Positions 63,374 through 64,000 of a stretch of 64,000 nucleotides of DNA are shown piece after piece (positions within the stretch are counted from its first letter, which is position 1; each line of letters begins with the position of its first letter). A program made the translations under genes and the position numbers. The stretch comes from Halothiobacillus diazotrophicus. GTDB lineage: Bacteria; Pseudomonadota; Gammaproteobacteria; Halothiobacillales; Halothiobacillaceae. A model generated the notes under the pieces. It was given only the letters and a program-made list of their open reading frames with translations, was not told the origin of the DNA and searched no databases. The stretch spans positions 1,116,001 to 1,180,000 of the forward strand of contig NZ_CP016027.1 of assembly GCF_001663815.1 (NCBI RefSeq), in the 5' to 3' direction.

Positions 63374-64000
63374 TCGAATTCGACGGGGTCAGCCGCCGCT
63401 TCAGCAACGGCCACTTCGGCCTGCAGGATGTGAGCTTCCACATTCCGGAAGGACGCATGGTTTTTCTCACCGGGCACTCGGGTTCGGGCAAGTCCACCCT
63501 GTTGCGCATGATCCCCGCCCTCGATCACCCGACCAGCGGTCAGGTGCGTATCGGCGGCCATGACCTGCAGAAGATGCGCCATCATCAATACCCCAAGCTG
63601 CGCCGCCAGATCGGCGTAGTGTTTCAGGATCATCACCTACTGCCCGATCGGCGCGTCTACGACAACGTCGCCCTCCCCCTTCAGGTGTCCGGCTATGGCG
63701 GCAAGGACATTCGGCGCCGCGTCGAGGCCGCCCTCGACAAGGTCGGTCTGCTCATGCGCCAGCGGGCACTGATCGAGGAACTCTCCGGCGGCGAACAGCA
63801 GCGGGTCAACATTGCTCGGGCCCTGGTCAATCGACCCAAGATCCTCCTCGCCGACGAGCCGACCGGCAACCTCGATCCGGAACTGTCGCGGGACATCTTC
63901 AACCAGTTTTCCGATTTCCACGCCGTCGGCGTGACGGTCCTGATCGCCAGTCACGACCTGCACCTGCTCAAAACCTACGCCGTCCCGCGCATCGTGCTCA
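63370..64000 (+). CDS. ftsE: Cell division ATP-binding protein FtsE (partial)
   Basis: The first 210 residues of FtsE, cut by the right window edge. It is an ABC-type ATPase that with FtsX signals to cell-wall hydrolases at the septum. Walker A (GHSGSGKST), the signature ([16 protein letters not shown]) and Walker B ([13 protein letters not shown]) are complete, and the switch histidine is present ([10 protein letters not shown]). It overlaps ftsY by four bases. The ftsX gene is expected just outside the window. Confidence 0.96.
   Translation, partial: MIEFDGVSRRFSNGHFGLQDVSFHIPEGRMVFLTGHSGSGKSTLLRMIPALDHPTSGQVRIGGHDLQKMRHHQYPKLRRQIGVVFQDHHLLPDRRVYDNVALPLQVSGYGGKDIRRRVEAALDKVGLLMRQRALIEELSGGEQQRVNIARALVNRPKILLADEPTGNLDPELSRDIFNQFSDFHAVGVTVLIASHDLHLLKTYAVPRIVL

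Overview
The window looks like the chromosome of a flagellated Gammaproteobacterium of moderately high GC. The neighbourhoods rsmD|ftsY-ftsE, holC-valS, yadGH and a PldA-type phospholipase are typical of that class. A sulfur-oxidising relative of Halothiobacillus is my best guess from overall flavour, but no gene here proves it. Most of the window is orderly core chromosome; one 6 kb stretch (about 48.44-54.46 kb) is a mobile element with visibly lower GC.

Layout. 0-5.8 kb: end of an unidentified membrane protein, then an ethanolamine cassette (eat permease, eutB, eutC) behind a good sigma-54 type promoter, then a secreted thioredoxin-like protein fused to a pseudo-hydrolase. 5.9-9.3 kb: a large periplasmic-sensor PAS-GGDEF-EAL protein. 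9.5-13 kb: valS and holC, with six 13-bp tandem repeats just upstream of holC. 13-22.5 kb: a flippase-like membrane protein, a YqcI/YcgG-type protein, rhlE, a DUF302 protein, the DUF485-actP acetate uptake pair and a diguanylate cyclase. 22.5-29.5 kb: rlhA-yadH-yadG, a TRIC-type channel, hemN and a COG0523 GTPase. 29.5-36.3 kb (minus strand): a two-receiver response regulator, a CBS-domain histidine kinase, comEC, cheR and cheV; cheV has a near-perfect sigma-28 promoter. 36.6-39.7 kb: a siaABCD operon in which SiaA carries a CBS-pair sensor. 39.7-48.2 kb: pldA, a GAF protein with a degenerate GGDEF, and a complete RND efflux operon.

48.36-54.46 kb: tRNA-Arg(CCG) carries an integrated element bounded by an 18-bp direct repeat of the tRNA 3' end. 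It encodes a tyrosine integrase, a serine recombinase, a KilA-N protein, a lipoprotein, a membrane protein and an overlapping 55-residue ORF. 55.2-64 kb: another PAS-GGDEF-EAL protein, a 2-Cys peroxiredoxin, flgA (sigma-54 promoter), flgM-flgN (sigma-28 promoter), rsmD, and ftsY-ftsE running off the window.

How the genes work together. Motility, chemotaxis and cyclic-di-GMP dominate: five GGDEF-family proteins, CheV/CheR, FlgA/FlgM/FlgN and the Sia switch lie within 55 kb. The strongest candidate for a little-described system is the CBS-sensing Sia pathway together with the histidine kinase 5 kb away that carries a visibly related CBS pair. The second is the cargo of the tRNA-borne element.
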